Source: Hemileia vastatrix
Taxonomy: Eukaryota; Basidiomycota; Pucciniomycetes; Pucciniales; Zaghouaniaceae
DNA length: 64,000 nt
NCBI GenBank assembly: GCA_030280995.1
Contig: JASXTE010000011.1
Coordinates: forward strand, 26,995,317-27,059,316
Direction: 5' to 3'
Part shown: positions 31,201 through 42,249 of the stretch, piece by piece
Position numbering within the stretch: position 1 is the stretch's first letter
How the letters are laid out: each line of letters begins with the position of its first letter
The notes under the pieces: model-generated
Databases searched by the model: none
Seen by the model: the letters and a program-made list of their open reading frames with translations, nothing else
What the model was told of the DNA's origin: nothing
Position numbers and translations under genes: made by a program

Positions 31201-32157
31201 ATTTTTTTGTGTTTTACTTATACTGAGATTTTTAATCGAGTTTTGATGTAATTTTTGCAGTTTACCCTCTTGCTGGAGGTCCGTAATAGAAGGAGATAAT
31301 TGCAGTTTAACCTCTTGCTGGAGGACCGGAATTGAATTTTCACAAAAATTATTTTTTTGGGTTTTAATTATACTGAGATTTTTTATCGAGTTTTGATGTA
31401 ATTTTCGCAGTTTACCCTCTTGCTGGAGGTCCAAAATAGAAGGAGATAATTGCAGTTTAACCTCTTGCTGGAGGTCCCGAATAACATTTTCACATAAGTT
31501 ATTTTTTTGTGTTTTACTTATACTGAGATTTTTAATCGAGTTTTGATGTAATTTTTGCAGTTTACCCTCTTGCTGGAGGTCCGTAATAGAAGGAGATAAT
31601 TGCAGTTTAACCTCTTGCTGGAGGTCCGGAAACGAATTTTCACAAAAATTATTTTTTTGTGTTTTAATTATACTAAGATTTTTAATTGGATTTTGATAAG
31701 ATTTTCGCAGTTTACCCTCTTGCTGGAGGTCCAAAATAGAAGGAGATAATTGCAGTTTAACCTCTTGCTGGAGGTCCCGAATAACATTTTCACATAAGTT
31801 ATTTTTTTGTGTTTTACTTATACTGAGATTTTTAATCGAGTTTTGATGTAATTTTTGCAGTTTACCCTCTTGCTGGAGGTCCATAAACATACCCTTCCAA
31901 TTTTTATCCAACCTAATTTGGCCCATTTTGCCCTTTTCACCGTTTTTAAATTTAATAGAAAAACAGGGTAAACCCAATAAACATATAGAAAAGTCCATAA
32001 CATATTTGCACTCCAAAGTAATATTAACAGAAAATAATTGAGAATCCACTTGAATTATCTCCAAGTGAGCTGACCTATTGCAATCCGGGATCTCATCCTG
32101 AGGAGAGATTACAACATTTGAGCGATCAGCCCCTGCTACCCCAAAAAATGAGGGCAT
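28237..32157 (-). CDS. Pol polyprotein, copy B
   Basis: Predicted protein of 1,306 residues, identical to copy A, with all twelve LQQE repeats, the FIDD reverse transcriptase, RNase H and the frameshifted integrase start. The lack of any residue difference over 1,306 codons points to a very recent duplication or to ongoing gene conversion between the copies. Confidence 0.9.
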   Translation of the reverse strand: MPSFFGVAGADRSNVVISPQDEIPDCNRSAHLEIIQVDSQLFSVNITLECKYVMDFSICLLGLPCFSIKFKNGEKGKMGQIRLDKNWKGMFMDLQQEGKLQKLHQNSIKNLSISKTQKNNLCENVIRDLQQEVKLQLSPSILDLQQEGKLRKSYQNPIKNLSIIKTQKNNFCENSFPDLQQEVKLQLSPSITDLQQEGKLQKLHQNSIKNLSISKTQKNNLCENVIRDLQQEVKLQLSPSILDLQQEGKLRKLHQNSIKNLSIIKTQKNNFCENSIPVLQQEVKLQLSPSITDLQQEGKLQKLHQNSIKNLSISKTQKNNFCENSFPDLQQEVKLQLSPSIRDLQQEGELQKLHQNSIKNLSIIKTQKNNFCENSIPVLQQEGKLPTFFTGNLLLDKGRKGVGKSVYKLDEGKEKRVKFKNEIKYFSNFSYSDSDNEEDSFDEIFNGDTKVNVLPQVYLDVEAAKYKKVANKVRPINELLPAKLNPPLRRPSLSRDPYESPLVKNPPEFSETSRITFERLGVVNFEPDGWLSGEEKKLLLDVMVKREKAIAFVEEERGVLKHSYGEPYKIPVVCHEPWQQKPIPIPAALKEAYIEVVRERIRTGLYEQSTSSYSSPVFCIKKPNGKLRVVHDLRELNRVTIKDAGIRPSAEEFVEAFAGRVCYGMGDIMGGYNERELHPDSRPLTTFDTPLGRLQLTRLPQGATNSVAVYQAQMAWILQDEIPQYAGIFIDDGGIKGPTTDYDNQVLEENPGIRKFIWEFAITLERILFRIEEAGLTISGSKFSCCVPALEILGHVVCREGRIMSKMKVNKIQSWPRPKNTTEVRGFLGVCVYVRMFIKDFSSLAAPLRRLTRKDADWEWDEECEKAFVKLKEVVGKDLVLHKLDYGKEAGRIYLAVDSSQVAAGAVLSQMDKAGYIRPVRYESVVFTEVESRYSQPKLELCGVAKILKKLQHILWGQHFELQVDAKSLIQMINSPSLPNAPMTRWVAFIQHFSFDLVHKPGKTFTMPDGLSRIPPTEEDSDSEEFDEDIPIIKASTKGAEDFPYLPHEVKLAGLLCLDYDDDDLHQEDKLENSFYVKKGVEKGVDKFGREEVEEDVVYVEENGLVVWDSSKLRNGVYVGELENLNKRVDKEKEVFSNAVFEGSKGSEEKHRHSSIKDLFRGQRLLAHSCAGDIGDREVPIDVKLIDFQDEVWGQTGFYFLLVKYLLTLERPEDCEDDEWVAIKRKSSTFYLSGRRLMRRRYPNPQVVITQEKGQELVLKSLHEDLGHRGVGETFRRISDRFWWPGMKMAVKHGFSHAKNVKDKVI

Positions 32158-32489
32158 TCATCCCTTTCCAACAAACATAATTCACCAGAAGCCGTCCGTT
32201 TTATATGCCGCTTCTTGGTGCAAACACAACACTGGCACAGAGTAGTAATCCCTGGCCGTGTTTCCCAACCTTCATCTCCAGGAGGTGCTAGCCGCATATG
32301 TAACCTCCGCATATCTTCACCAGTGATCTCCAAACTAATCCCCATGCCAGCTTGATACCCTATCCTGGCCTCAAAATCCATCAAAAAAGGACCACCAAGA
32401 ACAGTTTTGACTGCTCCTCGGGCCACATAAAAGTGAACCTTACCAACAGATCCACCAATGCCTAACCTGACATGCTCAGCAGTACCCAT
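32136..32489 (-). CDS. Protease C-terminal part, copy B
   Basis: Identical to 19,800-20,153, including its separation from the active-site half by a one-base loss and the TTTTTTG slip site at 32,142-32,148 just before its stop. Confidence 0.75.
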   Translation of the reverse strand: MGTAEHVRLGIGGSVGKVHFYVARGAVKTVLGGPFLMDFEARIGYQAGMGISLEITGEDMRRLHMRLAPPGDEGWETRPGITTLCQCCVCTKKRHIKRTASGELCLLERDECPHFLG

Positions 32490-34744
32490 CAGCTCTGTTG
32501 CATGCCCTCCAATACCTCTGAGGTTTCCCCCGTTCCACTTTTAATTGGCAAGCCTATACTCGTCGCTTGCTCCAATGAAATTAAATTAATTTGAGACCCT
32601 GAATCTACCAAGGCCTTTACTTCTTTACCATTAAGAGTTACCACCAGGTAACCCAGGGGAGCGGAAAAATGTGTATCTACATCTTCCCCAAACTTTTCAG
32701 CATTTTCACAAATATATTCCACCTCTCCAGTGGAAACCCGACGCCTCGTCAAATGCTTCTTTTGCTTTTCAGCAAGCGCCGGACTAATCGTAAATAACTC
32801 CCCCAAAGATAAGGGAATCTGCAGTTGATTCACCCTATTCAAAACTGCGTCCATCGCATTAGCTTGACCAGAAGCTACTGGCCGCTCATACTGGACCTTT
32901 GATTTAACAACCTTGGCCCTGGGTACCTCTTGAGGTCCAACCGAGCCATCTTCACCCCCCATTATAACATCTTCACTTTCTATAACCCTAACTCCGTCAC
33001 CAGCTTCTTGCACTAATCCTGATCCATCGCTAGTCCTTCTTACACCCTCCATTGGGATGGGACCGCTAAAACTTGGTCTGGGTAGAGACGCCAACGGTAC
33101 GTCCTCCTCAGAATCCAAATCATCCTCTGGCATAGGCTCACCATTTAAATCAAACTTGCCATAACTAGGGGGCCCCATATCAGCAATCCCCTTCTGCATT
33201 TTATATAATTTGTCCTTAGAGTAAGGGTTCAATTTGTTGACGGCCGTTTGAGCACTAGAATTCTTGTCCTTAGAGTAAGGGTTCACTTTTTTATTGGCCT
33301 TGCCAGGATTAGCCCTCAATTGGCTCTGAATGCTACTTTTCGCCTTAGTAGCGGCTGCTCTTCTAGCAGCATTAACATCGTATTTGCCAGCCATACAGCT
33401 ACCCTCCACCTGGGCAACCGTCGCCAGCTCTAAACCTCCAAAAGAAGTAGAAAATGTGGCTTTACTGACCTCTTTCTCCTTGCCCTTGTCAGCTTTACCA
33501 CCATTACCATTACCATTTTTGCCACTCTTGGAATTAACATCTTCATCCGTCACCTCTTCAAATCTGGCTCTCCTTTCAGCCGTTAAACTTCTTCTGACCA
33601 AATCAGAAGGAGACTGTCCATCACTGGGCTTGATGAACGAACCATCGGGAAATTTATAAACTTTACCATCGAATAAAACTCGCCCAGCATCCATATCCTT
33701 ATCAAGAGCAAAACAAACTGTTGCTCTGTGCCCTCTCCTATTACAATAGGAGCACACCTTTGGCTCATCATAGCCACCTCTATAACTACTACCACCATTC
33801 CCACCGTTTCTCCCATTGCCTGGGAAGCGGTTACCGTTGTTATTGCCATTATAATTTCGACGTTCATAACCTCTAGACTGATAAGAAGTCGACGTCGACG
33901 AAGAAGCGATTGGGGCCTTATTGGCCTTCTGGGTTTCTTGAACAAATATTTTTAATTGTTTAGTTAAATCGGCCAGGTGATCGACCATCTTATTATCTAC
34001 ATTACCCTCAACTTTAGCAGCAGGTAATCCCATTTGAGCCTTCTTAGCCTCCTGGGCTTTGACCATAATATCATTGTTTTCGGCCAAAACTTCGCTAACC
34101 TTGCTAACATATTGAGTGAATGACTCTTGATATTTGTCCAACGCCAATAACTTTAGATGGGATTGAATGTTGTCCTTGATAACCTCCAGAGCCGGCAGTT
34201 TCTGCTCACCATTAGGCAGTTCCTTCATCAAATCTTTTCTTGAAAGATCCTTCAAGACGTCCATACGAATATCCCTGCTGCATGCTGACCAAAACAAATC
34301 TTTTGCTTGGTTCTCATGCACTAACTCGTCCACCAGTATGAGATATTCCACCACTTCATCAAACTGAACACAGAGCTTTTTGAAGTCAGCCATAGAAGAA
34401 ACACCACCTTTTGCTTGCCAGTCTCCAACGATTTTATTGAGGTCCATCATAGTAAACCTAACACCCCATCTATCAACCATAGCTTTAGAAAGCTTAACCC
34501 AATCCTTGTCCTTGAATGCCTGCATAGCAATAACCTCTTTTTCCACCTCCCTATCGGCAATAAAAAATCTAACTTGCTTCACCATATCCACATGGGAAGC
34601 ACCATCAACAGCAGCAGCAGCTTCATACCTGCTAATGAACCATTTAACCTCCTCCCCATCAAACTTTGGGCCATCCCAAGAAACAATTCTAACTGAGAGA
34701 GTAAGAGGGTTAGAAGATCCAGAAGCAACAGCAGAAGAAGACAT
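32489..34744 (-). CDS. Gag-protease polyprotein, copy B
   Basis: Same 751-residue frame as copy A. I see one residue change: Ile where copy A has Leu in the GSF(I/L)KPSDG stretch. Copy C has Ile, so copy A carries the derived base. There is also a silent change in the Asn/Gly-rich region near 33,805. The zinc knuckle and VDSG active site are intact. Confidence 0.9.
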   Translation of the reverse strand: MSSSAVASGSSNPLTLSVRIVSWDGPKFDGEEVKWFISRYEAAAAVDGASHVDMVKQVRFFIADREVEKEVIAMQAFKDKDWVKLSKAMVDRWGVRFTMMDLNKIVGDWQAKGGVSSMADFKKLCVQFDEVVEYLILVDELVHENQAKDLFWSACSRDIRMDVLKDLSRKDLMKELPNGEQKLPALEVIKDNIQSHLKLLALDKYQESFTQYVSKVSEVLAENNDIMVKAQEAKKAQMGLPAAKVEGNVDNKMVDHLADLTKQLKIFVQETQKANKAPIASSSTSTSYQSRGYERRNYNGNNNGNRFPGNGRNGGNGGSSYRGGYDEPKVCSYCNRRGHRATVCFALDKDMDAGRVLFDGKVYKFPDGSFIKPSDGQSPSDLVRRSLTAERRARFEEVTDEDVNSKSGKNGNGNGGKADKGKEKEVSKATFSTSFGGLELATVAQVEGSCMAGKYDVNAARRAAATKAKSSIQSQLRANPGKANKKVNPYSKDKNSSAQTAVNKLNPYSKDKLYKMQKGIADMGPPSYGKFDLNGEPMPEDDLDSEEDVPLASLPRPSFSGPIPMEGVRRTSDGSGLVQEAGDGVRVIESEDVIMGGEDGSVGPQEVPRAKVVKSKVQYERPVASGQANAMDAVLNRVNQLQIPLSLGELFTISPALAEKQKKHLTRRRVSTGEVEYICENAEKFGEDVDTHFSAPLGYLVVTLNGKEVKALVDSGSQINLISLEQATSIGLPIKSGTGETSEVLEGMQQS

Positions 34745-34901
34745 CCCAATAAGTAATGAAAAGCGTTAACAATCGATAAAATAACAAGCCTCTTGCAGGC
34801 CAATAACAAAAATCCAATTAGAGTTCCAGAAAATAAGCCTCTTGCAGGCTAATAACGTTCTTGATCCAAGTAAGTCTTTAAAGAAAGCTAGAGAAATCGA
34901 A

Positions 34902-34918
34902 CCCCATGTTGGGCGCCA
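34902..34918 (-). other. Primer-binding site, copy B
   Basis: Same TGGCGCCCAACATGGGG as copy A, including the one base that differs from the copy C site. Confidence 0.8.
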
Positions 34919-34920
34919 AC

Positions 34921-36043
34921 TATGGTAAGGTAAACTCTTACAGTCACCTTGCTGTAAGCAGAATCCGGAGGAGATATGTGGATTTAGCTGAAAACCCCGT
35001 CCTTCCAACAAAAAAAAATATCAAAATGGGAATTCTAAATCACTAAGCTAACCAATCTACTTGGATCTGATTTATAAAATAATGAAACTCTAAAATAATT
35101 AACGCTTATTGAGATTAAAAGAAAGTGGCTGTTGAGAAAAGAAATACTGATAACAACAATTAAGGTGTACCAGTGAAAGATCTGTAAAGATTGACTTTTA
35201 TGTTTTTATAATATTTTAAATTTATATGAGACAGCAATAATCAAGTCCCAGCAATGAAGACCTTTCTAAAGATACCCTGTATGAAGTGTGATTTAAATTG
35301 TTGAGTAGTATTTCTAAAATGTTATATATAAAATATAATGTTATAAGGGTATTACAATTTATTTAATTTGTTGAGTAATAAAAAATGAGACTGTGGTAGT
35401 TAATGATTAAGCTGAATGATGTGTCCCCCCTCTCAATTTCGAGTTTGAGAGTCGCTTAAGTATTCCTAGTCACGTGCCTAAGTTTTCCCCTCCAGAGCTC
35501 TTCCAGAGTCAATCCGGAGCCCGTACGGAGTCCGTACGGAGTCGAAACGGAGTCCGTACGGAGTCCGTCCGGACTTCCGGACTCAATTTAGAACCTTAAA
35601 ACCATAATAAAAAATCTAGAAAAATTACACATAATAGAGCTACTTCCCCTTTACATACCAAACTAATTTTCGTAGTCTGCGCAGCTCTAATTACCCCGTG
35701 AAAATTCATCAAATTTAAGTAATTTCTGAAAACGTAAATATTTCTATAAAACTTTAAAATTCATTTAAAAATATAAGAAAAATAGTAAAAATTCTGGGAA
35801 AATTTCCCAAGGTTCTTGAGTGACTCAACTTAATACTTATAAATTTTTCAGACCATAAAAATAAGTTTTCTCCGTAAAATAAATTGTTTTCGTGTAGGCA
35901 TTTGCTCGTGACCAATTTCTTCATATTTAAAACTCCAATAAATTAAATAAAACCCTTTTATAAAAAATAATAACGCCAATCTTGCACGCCGTAATAACTC
36001 CATTTACGTACTTAGGTGCCGTACTAAACTTTAGGCTACCACA
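34921..36043 (-). repeat. Family 1 LTR-3 (5' LTR of copy B), 1,123 bp
   Basis: Eleven bases shorter than LTR-1 and LTR-2 because its CCG/CGG array (35,513-35,581) has one unit fewer, with GAAACGG where the others have CAAAGCGG. It ends ACCACA and is followed by GTGG, the target duplication that also precedes LTR-1. Confidence 0.95.
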
Positions 36044-37114
36044 GTGGTCCTCTAAAATTAAAAGGGGCCTTTGTTGTGCGGTTTGGTGCTGTTTGTGCAT
36101 GTCTTAATTGACATTGTTTGAAGAATAGGCCGTTTTTCTGGATTTATTCCATGAATATTTAGACTGCGGGTATGTGGGTACTACCATTGGATAGCCCCAA
36201 TTTTACTCTATATTTCATGTCTTGAGGAAATTTTTCATATTCTAAGTTTTAAGGGGTCATTTCCTCATATTTCATTATAAAAGATAGCTGTTTAATTTTG
36301 TTTTTTGTGCTTTGCGGGCTAACCTTAAGTCTTAGGGTTAAGTGCTTAGTACCAGTAGATAGGGCTAATTTGGCTTTACGTTTTATGTCTCAATGTTGTC
36401 ATAGCTTAATTTCATGTTTTAAGGGTTTTAGTAGTGGTAGTGCATTTTTCTAAGTAGATTTGATGTTTTTAGTGGATTTCTGGCTTCAGGGAGGCGGGGC
36501 CGCTTCAGGAGGCACAGCCGCCTCTGTTTTGGGAGGTTGGGGAGCGCTTCTGAAGGGTTTTTTATGCAATTTGGCTGGTACAGGTGCCAAAGGTGTTGCT
36601 GTGCATTGATTTTAGAGGGTGGTCCGTGTGTATTTACAATGTAGGAAAGTTTGGGGAATATCTATTTTATTATACAACCATCTGGAGGTGATATCCTTGT
36701 TCCTCACTCAGTTTTCCTCTGTTGTTGGCCACAATTTGGCTGTGTCTTGTTGCAAGTAAGTTCTTCATTTAACTCCACTAGCAGCTGTTTTCTCTGTTAT
36801 AGTCTTGCAAGCTATAGCAAGTATCATTGCTGTCTCTGGTGTGGATTTGCAACCTAAATCAAGTATCATTGCTTTCTCTGGTGTGGACATTGGTCTACAT
36901 TTCAGTACTTTGGTCTGGCAGTCTGTCTGGGGACTACTTTCTTGGCTTATCAACCAGTCTAGTGTTTGGAAAAGAGGCTTTTGGTAAACAGGAACCAATT
37001 TACTGTAGCAGGTAAATCTCACTTGTTTTTCTAAAGGGACAGGGGTTTTTCTTTCTGGGTTTTCTCCAACTCCCTTGGTCAAGGCCTATAGCTAGTACTA
37101 TAGGATTGTCTACA
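36044..37114 (+). repeat. Family 2 solo LTR (rest of it), about 1,072 bp
   Basis: With its first 5 bp at 10,243-10,247 it reads TGTGGTCC to TTGTCTACA and is flanked by ACGG on both sides. It matches, in inverse orientation, the LTR at 46,151-47,237. No internal element sequence is present, so it is a solo LTR left by recombination. It sits in an exon of the unknown minus-strand gene and was later hit by the tandem family 1 array. Confidence 0.9.
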
Positions 37115-37118
37115 ACGG

Positions 37119-37414
37119 TAATTTTGTTCAGGATATGGCAAATTAATATCAATGTTGAGAGAGCTTATATTGAACAATGAAAACCTATGTAGTTGTTCTT
37201 TGGTGGTGTTCAGCTTCCATTCATTTGACTGAGGTGAAATATTCAAAAGCACACAACAGAAATTGTAAATAGACCTGCAAAAATGAGAAGTTGATTGAGG
37301 GAGTATCTCATTGAATCTTTTACTAAGTACATGTGTATTAGTAGGTATTTTTCCCTGAGGAAAATAATAACAACTAAAGCTCATCATATATGTTATGAAA
37401 AGCAAAATGAACAA
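37119..37414 (-). pseudogene. Unknown gene, 5' fragment
   Basis: Open on the minus strand from an ATG at 37,414 until it enters the solo LTR. Across the ACGG duplication the frame continues into the fragment ending at 10,242. A pyrimidine-rich TTTTCCTCAG near 37,360 and a TTTTTGCAG near 37,276 could be intron acceptors, so the 5' structure is uncertain. Not recognised. Confidence 0.5.
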
Positions 37415-38462
37415 AAATATAAAATTTTGAAAGGATATGGCAACAAAAACACTACTATAAAAATTATTTATTTTGAAAATAATTAATAATGAAGAGTTGA
37501 GTGGACGGACAGATGGGCTTTCTCATGAATATCTTTCTCTAAAAAATATGGATTTCTATGTATGTTTAAAATTAATTCAAAAGGAAATAAGTCAGCTGTA
37601 ATAGGAAATTATTGCATGATAAACAGGTAAAAATATAATGCAGAATCATTTGGATTTTCCAACTTATTTTGATAATATTTTAATGCAAATAATGACCTTA
37701 TTTGAGATTGTTGATTTTGCTGACAAAATTATTTTAAAATTTTATATTAACACCTTATTAGTATGTATATAGTTTATTTACCAAGATTACTTGGAAACCA
37801 TACCAATTTTTCAGAGTTTGGAATAAGCAACTTAATGTAAAAATTTTGTTTTTTGGATTCTGGAAGCTTTACTTTGATGACCTCTTAGATTTGAAAATTT
37901 TAAAATAATATATTTTGTTGAAAAAATATTTATTTTTCAGACTGTAATTCTATATTTTGAAAAATAAATATTATAAATTTTTTTATATCTTATAGTGATT
38001 ATTAGTGAAAACCTTTCTGTTACTTGGCAGAATATTATTAATGCAGGTAATTGTAGAAAAAAAAACCGCAACACTTAAATAACTTTATTATTATAGATTA
38101 AATGTTATTTTTTTGATTCAAGTTATATCATAGTCTCTCCTATATTAAAAAATGCAATCAATTTGTATTCTCTTATAGTATTATGCTTTGTGCAAAATAA
38201 GCTGTTTGATAAACTTGTATGCAACATTGTAAAATGTAGTGAGTCTCAAATATTTTGCTGATGCACAGTATGGATACCTACTTAATGCATGGTTGATATG
38301 CATGAAACAAACATTCAAAGAAATCCATGGTAACAAACTTGTTGATAAACTTCTTGAGACGTAAAAATTAGATTATTTTAGTAAGTGATTCACAATAAAT
38401 AAATAGTTTGTTCAATTGCTACCATCCAGTAACATATTTCTTATATCCAGAAGTCTCAAAAT
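37415..38462. other. AT-rich stretch, nothing recognised
   Basis: No gene, element end or RNA gene seen. It may hold 5' exons of the unknown minus-strand gene and the terminal region of the Plavaka-type element that follows; I could not find inverted terminal repeats. Confidence 0.4.
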
Positions 38463-41400
38463 GCCACCATTTATTTACGTTTTAAATGTGAAGAGCTTGG
38501 ATGTTCATCAAGAAAGCATCAGACCTCATTTGGAAGCTTTGAAGTTGGTGTAGCTTTCAAAACATCTCAGTCATACTCCAAACATGAAGAGGAAAGAAAT
38601 CGCAAAGCACAGATGGTTGGTAAATCCAGCGCTTCACCTAACTTAGGATCCAACATCCAAGATCTTGTAAGACATAAATATTTGGTAAATAAAGAGAAAT
38701 TATGTTTCAATTAATCTCTATTATTTTTCTTTGCTTAGGGGCATCCTGTTTTGGAAACAATTCAATCTCTACCACGGTCAAACAATTTGAATTTGGAAGA
38801 GCTTTATAGCCAAACGATTATGTGGCAAGCAGCGAAACTTTCTCTTATCCATCATTTAAGCAAAGAAGGTTGTTCTGAATTTTTGCATGATGAGGTCAAA
38901 AAACTCAAACTTCTTAGTGACATAGGTAAACTAGATGCTAGAAGAATCATCAGCCTGATTTCCCTTTCTATAGAGACAGTTTTTAGTCAATTGCAACTCA
39001 ATCCATTATTTGTCACCAAGACATGCTGTGATAAGTGCTTTGCTCTTTATGAGTATATCCCCAAACACCAACCATTGATCTTATCTTGTACTTAACCTTT
39101 TTATTCATCCTCAAAGTGCTATTTGAAAGATTTAGGACAGAGAGAAGAAACTGTCAATTGTGATGAAAGTTTGCATTTGGCTAAGTACAAACAAGAAGAA
39201 GAAATCTACCATCCTTGTAAAACATTTCATCACAACAGTTTGGTTGAATGGCTTTCAGGAAAGTTTAAACTAATCAAATTCGAGACGCTGATTAAGAAAA
39301 AAAATGATTTTCTGGAAAAAATGGAAAGGGATGTCATGAAAGATGTATATGATGGTTTTGTATGGAAAAATTTTCCAGATATTTCTATGACTTGAAATAG
39401 AAGTGTGGATGGATATACAAAAACACGAGGTAATTTAATGTTTAGTTTATATGTTGACTGGTTTAGGCCGGGTGGCAATCGTATTGGAGGTCATCAGAAA
39501 TCTGTGGGTAATATCTTGTTGGTGTGTATGAACTTGCCTACAGAAGATCAATACAAAACCAAAAATCTATTTTTGTATGCTATTATTCCCGGTCCAACTG
39601 AGCCAACGAGTGAACAAATAAATCATCTTCTGAAGCCTCTTGTCGATGAACTAAAGACTCTATGGGATGGAATATTTATTGAAAAAACACCTCAATATCC
39701 ACAGGGCCGAAAAATAAGGGCTGCATTATTCTCTTTAATAGGAGACATTCCAGCAATGCGAAAGATTGCTGGTTTTGCAAGTCACTCAGCCACTAAGTTC
39801 TGCTCTGCCTGTCATATTTCAAAAGATGAAATTGGTGAGAATCAAGTCAAAAAATTTTCCTTACGTACTCATGAGGATCATATGCACTGGGCAGAGAAGT
39901 GGAAAAAGTGTCAGTCACATTGGGAGCAGGTATCTATTGTTAGGAGTCATGGGGTTCGATGGAGCAAGCTGAATAACCTTGTATATTGGTATCCTATGGA
40001 ATATTTCTCAATTGACTTGATGCATTCACACATGCTTGGAAATCTTAAAGAGCACAGTCTAACTTTTATCTAATACAAAATGCAGCAATTGACCTAGAAA
40101 AAAAGCTGACAAAGGAGAAAAATTGGCATGTAAGAAAAGAAAATGATGATGTACGTTCTGATATATTTCTAAATAAGCAATATAAAAAACGTATAAGCAG
40201 CTTAATCAGCACTGATGCCAATAGTATTGAACCAGTGGGACGGCATAAAAGACTACAATATACAAGTACAACAAGACCGTCACAAACATATCTTAGAATG
40301 GATAGTGGAGGAGCTGAATCAGAAGGATCAAACAGCAGGACAAAGTCATTAAGTTCTGAACATCAGTTTCAAACCTTAGAGTTTGGCTCCGAACATGCTT
40401 CTGAAAGTGGAAGTCAAAATTCAACCTATAACTTAAGGCAAACAAGTATTAGTATATCCAAAAGTGAAAGATCTAATTCATCCCTTGAGACTATTAGAAC
40501 TAAGGAAGATAAAAATAAAGGCAAAGAGAAAGAAAGCAAAAGAACTAGAAATCCACGATTGTCAGCCACTGAGCTAGAGGCAGTGTGGAATGTGATTGAG
40601 CAAACAAAAAAACCTTCCTGGATTTCACGAGTGCCAAAACAAAGAGGATATAAAAAGTCAGGTTCCCTCAAAGCTGTGGAAAGGCATGTACTTTATACTG
40701 TTTACTTTCCTTTGTCACTTATCCCCCTTTGGGTAGAAAAATTAAATCAAGCCGAGACATCAGTGACATCAGACCACAAACCTAGAGAATATTATCTTCT
40801 CAAATCACTCACCACTTTATGTTTAATTACCAACTTTTTGACTTTAAAAAATGTGTCTGCCAATTGAGTTGATGAATTAAAACAACTGTTATTGGATTAT
40901 CATAACTTCTTGGAAGAAGGTTGGAAAAATATCTGCTTTAAGCCAAATCAGCATTTCACTCAACATTTTCCAGAAATGATTAAACGTTTTGGTCCATCTG
41001 TAAGTATGGCTACTTGGGCTGCTGAAACAGTTAATGGTATATTATTTGAAATTCCAAGCAATCATCATCCAGGTATTTAGTTTGGTAATTGGGTGCTTAA
41101 AAATGCAAATGAGCTAATTTATTTTTATTGAACATAGAAGAAATACCACAGACCATGCTCAAGCACTGGCATTGGAAGTCTAGGGTATTGGAACTAGGTG
41201 AAGCTGAAGATGATGCTCAGTATGGATCTAATATTAAAAAATTGAGCACAATACAAAAAAAAGACATTTCCATTTAAATGAGGCATTATTTACAAAATGG
41301 GTAATGGCACACTTAAGAAAAGAGACATCTAAACGGGCTTTGTTACCATCAGAGAAGGTAGGAGACCGGGTAGTTGAAAATATAGCAAGCATATTGGTCC

Positions 41401-41786
41401 ATGGAAAGCATTATACGACTCATGACCAGAATCCTGGGAATTCTATCATTTAATTCTACTTTGGAAAAGATAGTCAGTTTGGGCATATTTATCAGATTTT
41501 TAGTTCAAAGGATGATAATGAAAAAGTCTCTCTAATTGTTAGTCCATTTAAAGAGCTTATACCAGAAGATAAAAAAAAGGATCCCTATGAGGCATTTCCA
41601 CAAGTGAATTCCCGTTCAGTAAGAGTAGAAAAAGTGACACAAATTGTGATTAATCAAGATTCAAATATTGGACATGCCTCCACTTTATGGCACCAAAGGG
41701 GAATGTTTGGAATAAAGTACAATGTTATCACTGCTGTTGGACTTCAGAAACTAGTAAGTAAAAAATTAAACAAAATGGACATTTAA
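38463..41786 (+). pseudogene. Plavaka/Tnp2-type transposase, broken
   Basis: Cut-and-paste transposase of the CACTA-related (CMC/KDZ) group. The strongest piece, 39,405-40,073, has the familiar NILLVCMNLPTEDQYKTKN, IIPGPTEPTSEQINHLLKPL, IRAALFSLIGDIPAMRKIAGFASHSATKFCSACH (zinc pair) and GVRWSKLNNLVYW..SIDLMHSHMLGN blocks. Upstream are an intron near 38,668 and frames at 38,751-39,095 and 39,123-39,395. Downstream, 40,235-40,867 (Ser-rich insert, then ATELEAVWNVI) and 40,892-41,080 carry the family's C-terminal MIKRFGPSVSMATWAAETVNGIL region, and 41,280-41,786 a late YGxVxxIF-like domain. Stops at 39,093, 39,393, 40,071, 40,865 and near 41,452 break it. Intact catalytic residues were not all traced. 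Confidence 0.85.
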
Positions 41787-42249
41787 TTTTTGTTAATATG
41801 TTTTAAATTATTTAGGAATGGTAAGAATATGAAGGATTTGGAAAGTTTTTAATAGATCTTTAAAACAGCTAGATGCAAGATTAATAAATAAAACTTATTG
41901 AGATTTTGCCTAAATGTTTAAGCAAACAATAACAAGGGAATTATTTAGGGTTTAGAAACCCTGCTATTAATGAGTGACATTTTATTGTAAATGTAATTCC
42001 AACTAAAAGGAATTCAATGTACTATATAAAGTTTACCTATACTTGAAAAATAGTATAAATAGTTCAGAACCAGGATTGAAAAATCTAAGGACCATATTTT
42101 TCAAGCCAATAAAACTGAGTTTCCAAATAATTTTTTCACTTGAGTATTTTATTCATTAAACTCACAATTAAAATGTATAACTAATTTATATTTAATATTA
42201 TCTTTTCTATATTCTGAAAGTTAATAATTTTTGTTTTATTTTTTATAAA
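41787..42249. other. AT-rich stretch between transposase and next exons
   Basis: No gene seen. A TTATTTAG acceptor near 41,815 and a TTATAAAG acceptor at 42,249 allow it to be intronic sequence of a longer Plavaka-associated transcript, but this cannot be decided from sequence. Confidence 0.35.

Noticed and set aside
36651..37082. Several 60-105 codon frames on both strands of the solo LTR
   Set aside because: They come from locally repeated LTR sequence and are broken in the other family 2 LTRs (45,147 and 46,151).
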